Origin: an uncultured Verrucomicrobiota bacterium
GTDB taxonomy: Bacteria; Verrucomicrobiota; Kiritimatiellia; RFP12; UBA1067
Length of the DNA: 13,560 nucleotides
NCBI GenBank assembly: GCA_946631535.1
Contig: CAMPAF010000040.1
Coordinates: 1-13,560, forward strand
Reading direction: 5' to 3'
The notes below the pieces were generated by a model, which was not told where the DNA came from, made no database searches, and saw only the letters and a program-made list of their open reading frames with translations. This document shows, piece by piece, positions 13,516 to 13,560 of the stretch. Made by a program: the position numbers and the translations under genes. The first letter of the stretch is position 1. Each line of letters starts with the position of its first letter.

Positions 13516-13534
13516 TTTCTGTTTCCTTCGTTTC

Positions 13535-13553
13535 CCCCAGATTTTCTCTGGGG
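13535..13553 (-). promoter_or_regulatory. Small hairpin in the 5' leader of the repeat-protein gene
   Basis: CCCCAGA pairs with TCTGGGG around a 5-nt GAAAA loop (minus strand), ending about 20 nt before the ATG and leaving the AAGGAA site free. It may stabilise the 5' end of the mRNA. No promoter can be assigned because the window ends just upstream. Confidence 0.5.
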
Positions 13554-13560
13554 CGCAGAG

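Overview
The window looks like a chromosome segment from a GC-rich Gram-negative bacterium of the PVC superphylum, most likely Kiritimatiellota, Lentisphaerota or Verrucomicrobiota. This placement rests on protein style only: a PEP-CTERM sorting tail, an exported protein whose mature part begins near ESANIVGY, a TMTC-like GT-C/TPR membrane protein, a fused membrane/spermidine-synthase protein, and many small hairpin repeats with a REP-associated (HUH/Y1) transposase. No rRNA, tRNA or CRISPR array was seen.

Layout. (1) 23-58: rho-independent terminator of an upstream gene. (2) 91-7506, plus strand: six tightly packed genes that look like one operon. The first three form a module called here A-B-C. 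A and B are single-pass membrane proteins with a small N-terminal domain resembling the N-terminal domain of GspF/PilC (T2SSF_N). C is an exported protein of unknown family. They are followed by a fused multi-spanning/spermidine-synthase-like protein, a TMTC/DUF1736-like GT-C protein with C-terminal TPR-like helices, and an exported trypsin-fold protease whose apparent nucleophile is Cys instead of Ser. (3) 7631-8839, plus: a REP-associated tyrosine transposase (RAYT) with an unusually long middle and C-terminus. (4) 8844-11730, minus: a second copy of the module in the order B'-C'-A', again translationally coupled. (5) 11731-11980: intergenic region with a 9-bp minisatellite, a terminator and a long hairpin. 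(6) 11981-13515, minus: two exported proteins, one PEP-CTERM and one carrying a recent 384-bp internal duplication. These two genes are visibly less GC-rich than the rest.

Main point. The two modules flank the transposase and share a two-hairpin REP-like DNA element placed exactly at the junction between the N-terminal domain and the transmembrane helix of all four A/B-type proteins. The element keeps its hairpins through compensatory base changes and is read in different frames in different places, so selection or descent acts on the DNA structure rather than on a peptide motif. A' looks mosaic: an A-type N-terminal domain up to the repeat, then a B-type transmembrane segment and C-terminal domain. 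A reasonable reading is that REP-like elements spread by the RAYT have become in-frame interdomain linkers and recombination points that shuffle a paralogous membrane-protein system. The molecular role of that system is unknown; the GspF_N-like domains and exported partners suggest an envelope-associated, possibly secretion-like, assembly.
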